Assembly: GCA_963738625.1 (NCBI GenBank)
Contig: CAVTXH010000004.1
Location: forward strand, 1-64,000
Source: UBA7672 sp963738625
GTDB taxonomy: Bacteria; Pseudomonadota; Alphaproteobacteria; Caulobacterales; Hyphomonadaceae
Reading direction: 5' to 3'
Length of the DNA stretch: 64,000 bases
Within the stretch, counting starts at the first letter, position 1, and the number at the start of each line of letters is the position of its first letter. Both the position numbers and the translations under genes were made by a program. Below the pieces are notes generated by a model. That model was not told where the DNA came from, did no database searches, and saw only the letters and a program-made list of their open reading frames with translations. Positions 1 through 10,512 of this stretch are shown here, piece after piece.

Positions 1-596
1 AAGGTCCTGGAACCGCGTACGCGCCCGATTGTTCTGGAAATCGTTGGCGACGGGTTTGATCGGCGGCCCACCTTTAGGCCTCTGCGCCATCCCATCAAGG
101 TAGACCATTTTTTGGGTCGCTTCGAACGCCGTGAGTACATCCTCGTGCGCATTGCCGAGCAGGCGGTAGGCGAGTTCCTGCTGAGTATTGTCGAGATTCT
201 CTGCAAGGACGATTTGTGCGTCGACCAGTGAGGTTTCCCGCTGGAAATGGAGACGCAGATTGCACGCCCCGCAATCGGGGCAGAACAGGGCGATGGCGTA
301 GACTCCATAGTCGCGACCACAATGGTCGCAGACGAGTCGCGCAGTAGATCTTCTCGCTTGAACCTGGGCTTGGGCTTCGGCGTTGCGCGTCCAGGCTTGA
401 ACTTGATGAAGCCTTTGGAGCGGCGGGCTATGTCCTGGAACATGCGCCTAATATGCTCTTGGACATCCTCAACAGCGGCGTGCTTGACCAACGCGATTCC
501 TGCGTCGCGGTCATCCGGGTGCGTGAAGTCTTGGTTCGGAGCGACCGTGCCGCTGTACGGGCATACCGTGTATTGCGAGCCAGGGGGCTGTTTCAT
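1..596 (-). pseudogene. Fifth CBASS-operon gene, protein with two CxxC pairs (partial at left edge, frameshifted)
   Basis: Unrecognised protein encoded directly downstream of cap3. The ATG at 596 overlaps the cap3 stop codon as ATGA, so the two are translationally coupled. The first 80 or so codons begin MKQPPGSQYTVCPYSGTV and become basic and proline-rich; the frame then slips near 335-345. It continues with CDHCGRDYG and, a few residues later, FCPDCGACN, two CxxC pairs that look like a zinc ribbon. After that comes a Glu/Gln-rich, probably helical stretch that leaves the window. The coupling suggests a part in the anti-phage operon, but I know no standard CBASS component with this layout. 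The gene is real by coding character; its function is unknown. Confidence 0.6.
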
Positions 597-1254
597 CCTC
601 GCCTGCGCTTCCGCCGAGGCGGTAATCCCTCGATATTGCTTCCGATGACGAAGTGGCGCGGATGCGCGTCCACATTCGGTGAGTACCGGTAGACTCGCCC
701 GTCCGGTGTCTTGGGCAAGGGCAGGCTGAGATTCATGCGCGTCCCACTGCCCCCGATCCGGTATTTTTCGAGATTCGTCATCCGCACGGTTTCACCTATT
801 CGAATTCGAGAAGGGCATATTCCGGCTCGGCGCTGCGGGCGAACAGATATCCGCCGCTCGAGCCGGCCACGCCAGAACCGCCGCCGGGCGATCACCAACA
901 CCGCGAAGCTGATATCGCGCTCGCTATCCACGAGGCTATTAATTGAGGCGAGGTCTTGGGCGCTGGGGCGAGTTGAATAGCGCGGGTGGGAATGCCACCG
1001 CCAAGGTAGTTGTAGCGAGCGTAGTCATTGCTCGTGCGGTCGAAGAAGGCCGCGAGCGCCTGCCGATGCTGATCGACAGACCGGACGAAATTAGCGGCGC
1101 TGCCGCTTACGTCATCGATCGATAGATCGACAATTCGAAACTCGCTCGGCCCAATCTGCTCGCCCATGAGGACGCCGCCGATCTCTGGGTTACCTGCCTG
1201 GCGCAGCGCACCAAGCATCTTCTCTCGGGATTCACGCGGCAGTTTCAGTTGCAT
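593..1254 (-). pseudogene. cap3: Cap3, JAB/JAMM-family peptidase of CBASS (frameshifted)
   Basis: JAB-family isopeptidase that, in type II CBASS, removes the CD-NTase from its Cap2-made conjugates. The N-terminal part carries the JAB glutamate in EIGGVLMGE. The zinc motif WHSHPRYSTRPSAQD (HxH, seven residues, SxxD) is fully present but in the next reading frame: one base is missing just before the Trp codon near 975-985, where G-E-W would be expected. The second frame then runs unbroken through the C-terminal domain (LPLPKTPDGRVYRYSPN) to the stop at 593. Its start overlaps the true end of cap2 by about 23 bases. As written, the product would be inactive; a sequencing indel is equally possible. 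Confidence 0.85.
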
Positions 1255-2960
1255 CGTCAGGCTGTGCAGGCAGGAGACTGGTGAGAAACTCGAAGACGGC
1301 CTTTACCGCGTCATGATCTTCGCTGCTCGAGACCGTCCAGGGCTCGGGATGAGCGCGATCGGCACGGTGTCGAACGGCTCCCTAAAAATCCATCCGGCCG
1401 AAAGCCCAATCAGATAGACTGATGCCGGGTAAGCCGACGCCCCGGGTTGAAGCAGTGCATCGAGCGCAAGACGTGCTGCGTGGCCGGCAATCACGCCGAC
1501 ATCTGCATCGGATGCGATGAGCGGAGGGCAATCATCCTGCTCGACGCCATAGTCGATCGGCGTTCCTTCCCAGGTCACTCCCTCGCGCTCGCACCAGGCA
1601 TTGATCTGCCTGCGTGCGGCTGGCGGTGGCGGATCTGTCTCTGGCGCCGCCCGTGCGATCATGCCGCCGATGCCTCCGGCGAAGACTTCCGCCCAAAGCA
1701 TCGGTTTCTTCTCCGCCAAAGCGGCAGCCGCGCAAAATTGAAGGCGCGCGGATCGGCTGTGGCGTCGATGATAAGATCGCACTCGCCGAGTTTCTCGAGA
1801 GCGATGGCGGTCGCCGCCGCAGATTCCTGACCACCAAGCGCCACCCGTCGCGGCTCCACGACACAGGTTGGCGCAACCTCCAGGATGCGGTCTTGTACGC
1901 CGTCCACCTTATGCTGCCCCATGGAACGCCAGTCGAGTTCATTCCGAACCATGTTATGCGGAAGCGATATGTCGCTATCGAGAATGCGGACGCGCCCCAC
2001 CCCCCGCGGGCGAGCAGACCGCAACCTTCGAGCCAAGCGAACCGGCGCCGACGATGCCGACCGTCTTCCCGGCGAGCTCGGAATAGGTGGCAGGTAGGCG
2101 CGCGGCTTCTTCCTTCACCTCGATCGTCTGGTAGCAGTAGATGGTTCGGTCGCTCGGCTGGCCACCGATCCAAATGAAACGGATGTCCAGGGCGTCCGCA
2201 AGTAGCACGGCTAAAATGGCCGGATCCGTGTCGATACGTTGCCAGACCTCGTCCATATCCTGCGCCTTGAGGCAGGTCTCGAGTTCGGTTGCGTCCGCGA
2301 ACTCCGGCAGGTCGGCCAAGCTCCCGACGCGCGCCACCAGCCCGGGTATTGCTGTGGGCGAGTCGACACCGCCGGGTCTCGCCACTCGGCATCGCTTTCG
2401 CCACAGGCTGATGCCCAGGCGACGAAAGTCTCTGCCATATGGCGTTCGCGAAACACGGCCTTGTGCAGCGTGCCGACGGGCTCGGCCGCGAGCTTTGTTC
2501 GAAGCGCCGGCATGGCAAGGAAACGGCTTCGCCGACCCCGCAGCCCCTGACCCTGCGATACGTTGTGCGCCGACCGCACCTCTGCCCGTTCGCCATCGAC
2601 CCGCTCGCCGGCGATCAGCCGGTGGGCGCTCTCGATCATCATCGCCCCGGTGATGTGGGGCTCCCAGTTGTCGGCGCGGTACTCAAGGCAGAGTTCGCCG
2701 TTCCGGCCATACTGAACGTCCGACAGTCTCTTGCCGTCACGCAGCATGACGATCGGAGGCGTATCCGGGAAGAAGTCCGGATAGGCGAGCGTAAGGACGA
2801 ACGCTTCGCCATCGTGGGTGATGGTGAAATCGGCTTTCAGCTGGAGGCCGGCCTCCAGCCGCCAGACAACACCGGCCAGCCAACTCGCGCTTTCTTCAAG
2901 CGTAGCGATGGCGTGTCGCTCGGCATTCACGCGCGCGGCGCGCTGCAGGACCCAGATCAT
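1232..2960 (-). pseudogene. cap2: Cap2, fused E2-E1 ubiquitin-transfer-like enzyme of CBASS (several frameshifts)
   Basis: Cap2 conjugates the CD-NTase C-terminus to target proteins to prime second-messenger synthesis. The ATG at 2960 overlaps the CD-NTase stop (ATGA). An N-terminal E2 fold is visible with YPDFFPDTPP and the likely catalytic cysteine in GELCLEYRADNW. A ThiF-like E1 domain follows with the nucleotide-binding GIVGAGSLGSKVA, then ILDSDISLPHNMVRN and DLIIDATADPRAF. The frame breaks near 2380, 2005 (a run of six C), 1730 and 1345 (a short C run), each time resuming conserved sequence in another frame. The true C-terminus (FEFLTSLLPAQPDD) ends at 1232 inside the start of cap3. Confidence 0.85.
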
Positions 2961-4009
2961 CCGAATCCCGCCGGCTTGGTCGGCGCACGTGCGTGGTCCG
3001 GAAAGACATAGGCTGCGGATGCAGGCGCGGCGGATCCGCGCGCAGCATCGAGCGCGAGGCGGGGTCGTTGCTCGCTCCCAGAAGGCATGGTTGAAGATCT
3101 GACGCCAGGCGTTGCGTGCCTGCTGGCGGGTGCAGGAGGGATCGAAGAGGATATCGAGCTTCGGCACGTTTTCGAACAGGGCGGCGGCCAGACTGTCCAT
3201 TTCGCGCTTGCGCTTGTCTTTCGCAGTAAGGTCCGATCCGTCGATAGGGCTCGCCACCATGCGATGAGCTTGCAGGCGCCGCGCCATCGCGAGGAGGGTT
3301 TCGCGAAGCGCGACGTCGTCGCGGTGACCGTGCGGCTGATAGCATTCCTCCGTCAGCGTCGTCAGGATCATGCCGCCCGGCAGGCGCCACTGGGCGCGTG
3401 AGCGCGCGAAATACTTCAGATACCGGACGATCCTCCGTAGCTGCCCCGACGCGACCGTCACGCCGAAACCAGAAGGCGAGCGGCTGCGGACGCGCTCGTC
3501 GAACCAATTGGTCATCCGGTCGGGATCGCGCGGCGTCCAGACATCGCCACTCGCGTGTTCGATCAGCCAGGTGCCGTCCAGCCGAAGGGATCGGCGGTAG
3601 ATTGCGAAATGAGGTGTTGGCCGGACGCATACCAGACCGTGACGGCGTTGCTGCGTGCGTTCGGAGGATCTTTGAACTGGCCGCCGCTCTCGATAAACGC
3701 ATCGCGAATGCGCTCGCGCGCAGCCTTTGCGCCGTCCGGCAGGTCGCCAGCTTCGAAGATCAGCCCGACGTCGATGTCGTAGTCGTTGTTCGCGGCCTGG
3801 TTCAGCGTATCCATCGCGTAGCCGCCCTGATTGCGGGTATCGGCGTAATAGGCATAAACGCGGCCGCGCTTCTCGCCGAGCTTGTCGAGGCCGCTCTCGA
3901 GGCGCGTCAGGCTGTTGTCGCGAAACGTCGCGAGTTCGTTTCGCCGGACTTTTCCAAGCCGGACATGATCCTGGTAAAACTTGTCGAGATCATCATGCAG
4001 ATTGAACAC
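2957..4009 (-). pseudogene. CD-NTase (cGAS/DncV-like nucleotidyltransferase) of CBASS (frameshifted)
   Basis: Makes the cyclic oligonucleotide alarm signal on phage infection. The nucleotidyltransferase core shows GGYAMDTLN followed by NDYDIDVGLIF, which carries the metal-binding D-x-D. The helical C-terminal half (NWFDERVRSR, RRIVRYLKYFARS, NAWRQIFNHAFWE) is present after a frame change near 3575; a second slip near 3065 leads to the C-terminus YVFPDHARAPTKPAGFG, suited to Cap2 conjugation. I chose the GTG at 4009, which has GGAG seven bases upstream and gives MFNLHDDLDKFYQ; an ATG at 4063 lies deeper in the SAVED gene. The nucleotide product cannot be assigned from the sequence. Confidence 0.88.
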
Positions 4010-5119
4010 GCGACGGCTCCGTAACGGCGGGCGGGAGGATGAGTTTGGGTTCGACGCCGCCATTGACCTGCACGGCCCAGGCGTAACGCGGCGTCGACGC
4101 CTGGGTGTAATTATGGATGATCACCGGCGGGTGGATCGTCGGGCTGACCTGGCGGCCAAGCGCGAATACGACGCTCATAGGCGCGGCGCAGAAGACATGT
4201 ATGGCCGCGGGCGGCGGACTTTGCTGCTGCAGCCGGTCGAGCACTGACCTGAAACGCCGTGCCAGATCGTCGACTTGGCCTTCATGGGTGACGGCGTCGA
4301 TCTTCTGGGTCCCGATGTGAAGATGGAAGTCCTGTGCGTGAGCGGGGAGGCGCTCGAAAATGTCGGGGCGGTCCACCGGATAGCTGACAGAGACCCGGAC
4401 AACAGCATCGCCAGCAACAGGCGCGCCAGTCTCTTCGACCGTCACGTTCAAATCCGGTCCATTTCCGGGCTGCAGCGGCAGCCACGTCTTCGGGCCTTGG
4501 CGCGCCAGCTCAAGATGCAGAACGCGGGGATCGACCTGGGCGGCATAGCCAGCGGCGAATGCCAGCGGGATGTGCGCCTTTCCGTAGTAGGCGATGGGCG
4601 CGCCTGCGTGGGCCTGAAGCTGCGTGCGGAGGCGAGCCGCGAGGCCCGCCTGGACGCGAAGGGCTGCTGCCGGCTCGACCAGGATCCCGGCCGAGAAGAA
4701 CGACGTCTGGTCGATCTCTTCATGAATGATCGCGTGCTTCTTGTAGGGGGCGGGCAGCGCATCGGGCGTCAGCGGCGCGGGAGCGCCGTCGAACGAGCGA
4801 TGTCGGATGGCAATCATCACGCCGTCGTTGGCGGCAGCCTTGTCCGTCTTCATGCCGGTGATCACGACCCATGCCGCGAGTCCGCCAAGACCGACGACGC
4901 CGGCCACCTGCGGGCCGCTCAACGTGGCGGAGGCGAGGGCGGTCTGCCAGGACACCTGGCCAAGAAGGGCGCCGCCAAGGGCAGCCAACTCGTATTGGCG
5001 ACAGCGATGGCGGCCGCGACCAGCAGGACAGCGACCTTGCCATAGGACTTGCCATACTGGATGCGCATCGCCTCCAGCGCCCAGTTCCCGACCTTTTGTG
5101 CGCGTTGGTCCGTGATCAT
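3993..5119 (-). pseudogene. 2TM-SAVED effector of CBASS (one frameshift)
   Basis: Probable membrane-disrupting CBASS effector. Two hydrophobic helices near the N-terminus (KVAVLLVAAAIAVAN and VAGVVGLGGLAAWVV) precede a SAVED ligand-sensing domain, recognisable by its C-terminal IHVFCAAPMSVVFALGR and PRYAWAVQV. The ATG at 5119 begins MITDQRAQKVGNWALEAMR; the frame changes once near 4985 between the helices. It is the first gene of the operon and overlaps the CD-NTase by 17 bases. In this family the cyclic-nucleotide-bound SAVED domain triggers oligomerisation of the transmembrane helices and cell death; that action is inferred here. Confidence 0.85.
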
Positions 5120-5306
5120 GCCGTCCTGCCTGCATACCTGCCGGTAGCATAGCTGGTTTGAACAAAAAGGGTACGGCTGCCCACGTCCGGCCCTACCTAT
5201 AGATGGGGATTGATTTGCGGGGCGCAATATGGAGGGTGGGTTCGCCGGGCGCGGGAAGATCGCAACGACTGCTTGGCCGCCGATTTACTGACAATTGGGG
5301 GCCTCA

Positions 5307-5393
5307 AGCCATATACTCTATATGGCTTCGCATGTGATCGCTGAAACACTTAATTGAGTTTTTAGAGGCTGAAGCTATATGTTCTGTATGGCT
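5307..5393. promoter_or_regulatory. Two operator-like inverted repeats in the abiE promoter region
   Basis: The first inverted repeat spans 5307-5327, with perfect arms AGCCATAT and ATATGGCT around ACTCT. A diverged copy (arms AGCTATAT and GTATGGCT) spans 5373-5393 and overlaps the ATG codons at 5379 and 5388. AbiEi antitoxins are known to autorepress by binding two inverted repeats in their promoter, so these are the natural candidates. The same gap also separates abiE from the divergent CBASS operon. Confidence 0.7.
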
Positions 5394-6219
5394 TCCCGAT
5401 CGACATCCTCAGCCGAACCCCGGTCCTCGCAGCAGAGGTCACGCGCATTCTTCAGCGCACACCCGGTCTTTCGGCGCGACGAGTACGCCGCCGCCGTAGG
5501 CCGGCGCGCTGCGGACAAGGTGGTGACCGTGATGCTCGCCCAGCATCTCAAGGCCGGCAACATCAAGCGAATGACGCGCGGCGTTTTCGCATCCGTCCCC
5601 GCTCACGGCTTTGCGTCGTCATGGACCGTCGACAGGTTTCTCGCGGCCTCCCGCCTGCGCAGCGACGCCGTGATCGCCTACCACTCGGCGCTGGAGCTGC
5701 ATGGTTGCGCCTATACGGACGCACATGATGTCAAGCCATCTCGCCCCAGGCGCCTGCCGTCGTGGGCACGCCTGACTTCTTCTTGCCGCTTCCTCCGCCT
5801 GCCGAATGGCTATGAAGGCCAGCGTGACACGACCAACATCGATCGTGCCGGCCTTGGCGTGAAGCTGACCAGCCTCGAGCGCACAATCGTCGACTGCTTC
5901 GATCGCCCGGACATGGCCGGAGGCGCCGAGGAGCTCGTGAACTCTCTCGCGCTCGTCGCCCGCGTGCGCACCGGACCTCTGGTCCAACAAGCCCAGGCTC
6001 TTGGCAATGCTTCCGCCTGCGGCGCCCTTGGCTGGTGGCTCGAGCGCGAGCGGGAGCGCTTGGCTGCACCCGCCGCAGCGCTCGCAGCGCTCCGCCAGCC
6101 TGAAACCCAATCACCCGCAATACGTGCTCGGCGCCAAGGCTGGCGATGCGCGCTCTGTTGCGGCGTGGAATATTCTCGTTCCAGCCGAGCTGGTCGCGCC
6201 AAGTTTCGAGGGGGCCTGA
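5379..6219 (+). pseudogene. abiEi: AbiEi-type antitoxin and transcriptional autorepressor (frameshifted)
   Basis: Antitoxin of an AbiE abortive-infection toxin-antitoxin pair. The N-terminal winged-helix part (HPVFRRDEYAAAV, MTRGVFASVP) and the middle (DAVIAYHSALELHG, GLGVKLTSLERTIVDC, RPDMAGG) match the AbiEi family. The original frame runs on into the toxin, but the authentic C-terminus (HPQYVLGAKAGDARSV, AAWNILVPAELVAPSF) lies in another frame from about 6110 to a TGA at 6217-6219. The segment around 5725-5790 also looks shifted and restored. The start is ATG 5379 or 5388, both inside the second inverted repeat, with AGAGG upstream near 5365. Confidence 0.75.
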
Positions 6220-7187
6220 TGCCAGCGCCGTCACGCGAGACCCTGCAACGCCTTGCGGCCGAGACTGGCCATCAGCCCGGCACGCTCGAAAAGGTCATGC
6301 GCCTGCTCGATCTCCTCCAGGGTATCGCCGATGACGACCTGCTCCGATCCCGCCTGGCGCTAAAAGGCGGGACCGCGCTCAACGTCTTCCATCTCAGCCT
6401 CGACCGGCTTTCGGTCGACATCGATGTCAACTACATCGGCGCCCTCGACCGCGAGGCCATGCTGGCCGAACGGCCCGCCGTTGAGGCGGCGCTCGGGCGC
6501 ATTCTTGCCGCACAGGGCTATCGCGTCCGTCGCCAGCCTGCCGAGCATGCAGGCGGCAAGTGGCTCGCCGTCCATCCGTCAGCGCTGGGCGGGCAGGGCA
6601 CCCTGGAGGTCGACGTCAATTTCATGATGCGCCAGCCCTTGTTTGGCGTCACGGCGATGGACTTCGTCGTCCTGGGCGGCCAGAAAGCGACAGGCGTCAG
6701 CGTTGTCGATCGCCACGAACTCGCTGCCGGCAAGCTGGTGGCGCTGCTTGACCGCCGGGCTGGCCGCGATTTGTTCGATGCTCGCCGCCTGTTTGCGTGG
6801 GAAGGCCTTAGCTGGAAGTGGGTGCGCGCCGGCATGCTGGCGTTTGGCGCATCGGGCCGCAATGACTGGCGGCAGGCCTCAGTGGCTGCGATCGGTGCTG
6901 ATCCGCGGGAGGTCCGGCAGAAACTTCTGATGTGCCTGCCGCGCTCAGCATTCGCTGATGATGCCGCTCTCGATGCATGGGTAGCCGAAACAATTGCGCT
7001 GTGCCGCGAGGGCGCGACGCCCCTGCTGGATTACACGCTCGACGAGCGGGCCTTTCTGGACGGCGTGCTGGATCGCGGCGAGATCGACGCCAGTCTTCTC
7101 GATGTCGAGCCAGCAATACAGACCAGGATTGCTGCGATGCCGATGCTGAACTGGAAGGCCTCCCACGTCCGCGCACGCAATACGTAA
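6219..7187 (+). CDS. abiEii: AbiEii-family nucleotidyltransferase toxin
   Basis: Toxin of the AbiE pair, 322 residues. It starts at ATG 6219, overlapping the antitoxin stop (TGATG). The nucleotidyltransferase signature is clear: LALKGGTALNVF, then LSVDIDVNYIG, matching the GG-T and D-x-D pattern of DNA-polymerase-beta-like AbiEii/MenT toxins, followed by GTLEVDVNF and HELAAGKLVALLDR. Family members halt growth by adding nucleotides to RNA or by related transfer. The coding sequence is unbroken. It lies between CBASS and the TIR region, consistent with a defence cluster on a mobile element. Confidence 0.85.
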   Translation: MPAPSRETLQRLAAETGHQPGTLEKVMRLLDLLQGIADDDLLRSRLALKGGTALNVFHLSLDRLSVDIDVNYIGALDREAMLAERPAVEAALGRILAAQGYRVRRQPAEHAGGKWLAVHPSALGGQGTLEVDVNFMMRQPLFGVTAMDFVVLGGQKATGVSVVDRHELAAGKLVALLDRRAGRDLFDARRLFAWEGLSWKWVRAGMLAFGASGRNDWRQASVAAIGADPREVRQKLLMCLPRSAFADDAALDAWVAETIALCREGATPLLDYTLDERAFLDGVLDRGEIDASLLDVEPAIQTRIAAMPMLNWKASHVRARNT

Positions 7188-7294
7188 GCTCCGGACGAGC
7201 GCGATTGTTCCCTATTATGCAAAGGTGTTGATTGCGTATGGGAACTGATGCTCCTCAAGGAATACCCAAATGCCGCGCAACGCTACAAGGGATG

Positions 7295-8954
7295 CTACTT
7301 AACTCGCACTGTCCAGTCCTCAGGTCTCCTGCAAGCAGCCGAAAAAGTCTCTAGCGTCGTCCCGCCTCGCGCGGAGTATGTAGATAAACTCAAACCGAGA
7401 CTATCTCCATCCGCACTTTCCGAAACCATCAAATAGTCGAACTCGTCACTGCGATCTGCATTCCTCGACACACCAACGATCCTAGTGGCGTTGCCTGTTG
7501 CACGTAGATCGACTTCTACGTTGTTGGTGGATAGCCAAGCCGCTTCAGCGAGTCTGAGATTTCTGGACCACTCCGAAGGGATCTCGCAAAACCACTCAAG
7601 CGCCTGCAATTCCCCGGAAGCATCTGAACGGCTCATAATCTGAAGAACACGCAGCCTCCTTACTTCGTCGGACACTAAGTTAGGTAGCCTCGCTCGTACT
7701 TCACCGCTCCCCATTGCCTCACCGGCAATGTCCGGCTCCATCAGAAGCCATCCTGGTGATCGGTCCACTCCAAAACGGCCTGCAAACGCGGATACCGCAG
7801 ATAATCTCCCACAACCGTCCCGGCCTTTCGACCATCTTCGCCGTATCGATTTCGACTTTGGAACGTCCGAATTGAAGCGGCCTCATCGTCCAGTCCGAAT
7901 ATCGACACAATTACGCACTCTTGAGACTCGACGCCCGGCTCGCTCGAATATCCATGGCCCAACTTCGGATCACAATTTCCGAGATGAAGAGAGCTGAACT
8001 CTTGCTTCATTCGGGGGGGGGCGGGAACGCTATAAGTGGGTACTGCGCCAGACTCCATGGGTTCAACGTGGAGCGGTTCTCCGAGCGGAGTCCAACATCT
8101 GTTTCTACGGCGTTGTTTGTAGCATCATATGTCTCGGGACACGGATTAACTTTTATTTCAGGACACCGTTCAGGATATTTTCCATCGTGAATTAGGATCG
8201 GCACTTCAGGGTCGAGTTGAGCCAATTCGAGTTTCTCACCCCTCCCATCACAGTGTATACAAAATACATCCAATGACCCGGACGTTCCAAACTCAACGTT
8301 TGATCGACTCACAAGCCCGATCCGCTCGGCGCCTCCGGCTTCCTCGACAGCAGGCAAAGTAAGCGCCGGATGCGAAAACAATCGATAGACATCACCGCGA
8401 AAATCGTGAGGTGCCCTTGCTGCGTAACGAGCCAGTCGCAGTTTCAGCCCTTCTCCATCTGATAGCCCTTCAACAACCCGAATCCAGAAATTTCCCGAAA
8501 TCAGCTTCGAATCGCGATCTTCGGATTCCGCCAGCCGCCTTGGGTTTGCCGACCCGGGATAAAGCGCCAGTCCGGCAAAGACGAGAACATCTCTTCCATC
8601 CGTTTCTCTTTCCTCACGGAGAACAATTGGTGCTCGCTCAAACGGTACCAACGCAGCAGCCTGCACGCTTGCATTACGTATCGGCACCGGCCGAAGAGGA
8701 GAATCGCTGGCTGCATTGGTGCAGTTTTTTTTGTAACCATGAAGCATACAGTCTTGAGCGAGCAGAAATGCGCGAGCATTGTTGCTCGCCAAATCAACGT
8801 GCAGCAGTACAGGCCCAACAAAAATCGCCGCGTCGCTTTTGGGCCTCAAAATGAATATGAGCTCTGCCTCGCCAGACCCATCAATGTCAGCCACCGTTGG
8901 AGGATAAACAAGAGCATCCGACGACAGGAATCCCGGATCCGCAATATGTTCCAA
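7295..8954 (-). pseudogene. FG-GAP/VCBS-like repeat protein of unknown function (frameshifted at a G9 tract)
   Basis: Three consecutive minus-strand reading frames form one continuous protein-like sequence. The 5' part (8954 to about 8020) includes VADIDGSGEAELIFILR, a calcium-loop-like FG-GAP/VCBS motif; no other family is recognised. The frame changes at a run of nine G (8013-8021) into PTYSVPAPPRMKQEFSS, and again near 7745 into MEPDIAGEAMGSGEVRARL, ending at 7295. No good ATG start exists: a TAG at 9030-9032 stops the frame upstream and TTG 8954 is the first plausible start. Such repeats are usually extracytoplasmic, but no signal peptide is visible. Function unknown. Confidence 0.45.
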
Positions 8955-9029
8955 CCTGGAGCCGCCCGGGTCGCCGAACCCGTTCCATGCTCCACCTGCG
9001 CCCTGCGAAGTTGAAGACCTCCGTTTGGT

Positions 9030-9893
9030 CTAGGCAGACGTTTCGTACAAACGCGGGGAGCGCGCCACTTCTTCCAACCGAGCGTCGCGAACCGTGATCT
9101 CAATTCGACCGTGACCTCTCAGAATGCGCGTTTGCAACGTTCCAGAGGTCGACATGCAATCGACATCGTGATCACTTTCAAAATTCACGCGCTGCCGAAT
9201 TTCCACGAGCCGGGTAATCCCGCCAACGTTCATGGTTAGAACTCGATCGCGCGGAGCTGCGTATTCCGGCAAGGCATCGCAATTGACAGGTGGCTCGGCG
9301 CCAGAAACGTAAACTCAATCCATCAAGAAAGCCCCCCAGAGCCCCCACAACGTTGGTCATTTTGACTTGAATACGTCGACACTTTTCAACAACAGCATTT
9401 GTCGAATCGGCGCGCGCCACTGCGGCGCAGATCGCCTTCATTTCCGCCGCAAGGTCGCGATCGCAATCACTCCGAAGTCCGTCCGCCGCCCAGGGGACGA
9501 TGTTCAGCGCAAGCGTCGTGTCTGACAAACGCTTGCTGGAACTGTTCGTAGGTACTGCCATCTCCGAACCTGCCCAAGGCGGAAACGACCCCGCGGAACG
9601 AAGCCCGTACTTCTTCCCGAGCGAATCCACCCCACAGTCGATCGTTAAACTTCGAATTGCCGCGCCGACCGAAACACCGTCGAAACGGATCAAAAGCCGC
9701 AATCGGTCGATCCCGGCCGGGGGCTCGTGTGACGATATGTGCATCGCCAGCACCTCCCAGAGACTCCAGCGTCAGGTCATGAGAGGAAATCGCCACAAAG
9801 CGCTGCTCCAGCGAATTCTGGAGTTGCGCAGCCAGCGATCGCCGACGCCATCACGGCGGTCGCCAGCACAATTGGCCAAATTCTCCCGCCCAC
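9030..9893 (-). pseudogene. Putative lipoprotein of unknown function (frameshifted)
   Basis: GTG 9893 opens a signal sequence, IWPIVLATAVMASAIAGC, whose AIAGC is a good lipobox. Frame changes follow near 9830, 9710 and 9300. The joined product includes NSLEQRFVAISSHDLTLE, DGVSVGAAIRSLTIDCGVD, CRRIQVKMTNVVGALGGF and a C-terminal domain ending ARLEEVARSPRLYETSA. I recognise no family. The gene immediately precedes the FG-GAP-like gene on the same strand, and both may belong to one extracytoplasmic cargo module with the TIR protein upstream. Coding character is good; the reconstruction is inferred. Confidence 0.4.
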
Positions 9894-10014
9894 CTCGCCC
9901 CCTATCCGCTTGCTCGTCAGCTTTCATCGTACACGTTTCCGAAAGCCTCGTTCCGTGCAGAAGTCATTTTCCGAATTCACCGAAGCAATACTCTTTCCTA
10001 GGGCCACACAAAAA

Positions 10015-10512
10015 CTACGAGAGAAACCGGAAAGACCACCGCTCATCACTTAGCGAGCCGTTTTTGTATGTGCGCTTATAAAGAACAACAATCTCATTGT
10101 TGTTGCTGTGCGCGACTACGTCAGATATTTTTGCCTCAAATGAACCATTTTCATCGCAAAAATCCACGAACACGCCGAGCCCGTCGACATAGCAGGTGGT
10201 TGAAGTGGAATTCAGGTCCTTTCCCTGTGTGGAGCAGGACATCTTGACCAACGCGAACGGGAACTCCGCCCGCCACTCGCTCTTGTCGAAACGCTCCAAT
10301 TCAGTGCAGGTGGTTTGTATTACACCAATTTTTTCGGTCGTGTATTCGGTGTTCGCATACAACTTGCCCGACTCCTGGAGCGAAAGGACAAATCGGGGCG
10401 GAGCGTTCAATTTTGTCTTATATGTATAGCTCGTTAATAGAGTGCTATAAAACGGCAACATGGAAACAATTTGGTTGGATGCCGAAACACTCTGGAGGTA
10501 ACGGAATCGCAC
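10015..10512 (-). CDS. Hypothetical protein, 165 residues, AT-richer than neighbours
   Basis: Single open frame, noticeably richer in A/T, Ser, Thr, Asn and Tyr than surrounding genes, which suggests separate acquisition. It contains four cysteines (TTCTEL, KMSCST, TTCYVDG, VDFCDENG), compatible with disulfides, and ends ERWSFRFLS. A weakly hydrophobic stretch near the start (IVSMLPFYSTLLTSY) may be an export signal. The start is GTG 10512; a frameshifted continuation from the segment upstream (10513-10728) is also possible. No family recognised. Confidence 0.45.
   Translation of the reverse strand: MRFRYLQSVSASNQIVSMLPFYSTLLTSYTYKTKLNAPPRFVLSLQESGKLYANTEYTTEKIGVIQTTCTELERFDKSEWRAEFPFALVKMSCSTQGKDLNSTSTTCYVDGLGVFVDFCDENGSFEAKISDVVAHSNNNEIVVLYKRTYKNGSLSDERWSFRFLS

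Noticed and set aside
1532..2596. 354-residue minus-strand protein inside cap2
   Set aside because: Wrong-frame product; Arg/Pro-rich, while E1/E2 motifs lie in the other frames.
2896..3702. 268-residue minus-strand protein inside the CD-NTase gene
   Set aside because: Wrong frame; the conserved helical part of the enzyme is in the neighbouring frame.
5379..7187. A genuine AbiEi-AbiEii fusion protein
   Set aside because: The single frame exists only because of an indel near 6110; the authentic antitoxin C-terminus and stop lie in another frame with a TGATG junction to the toxin.
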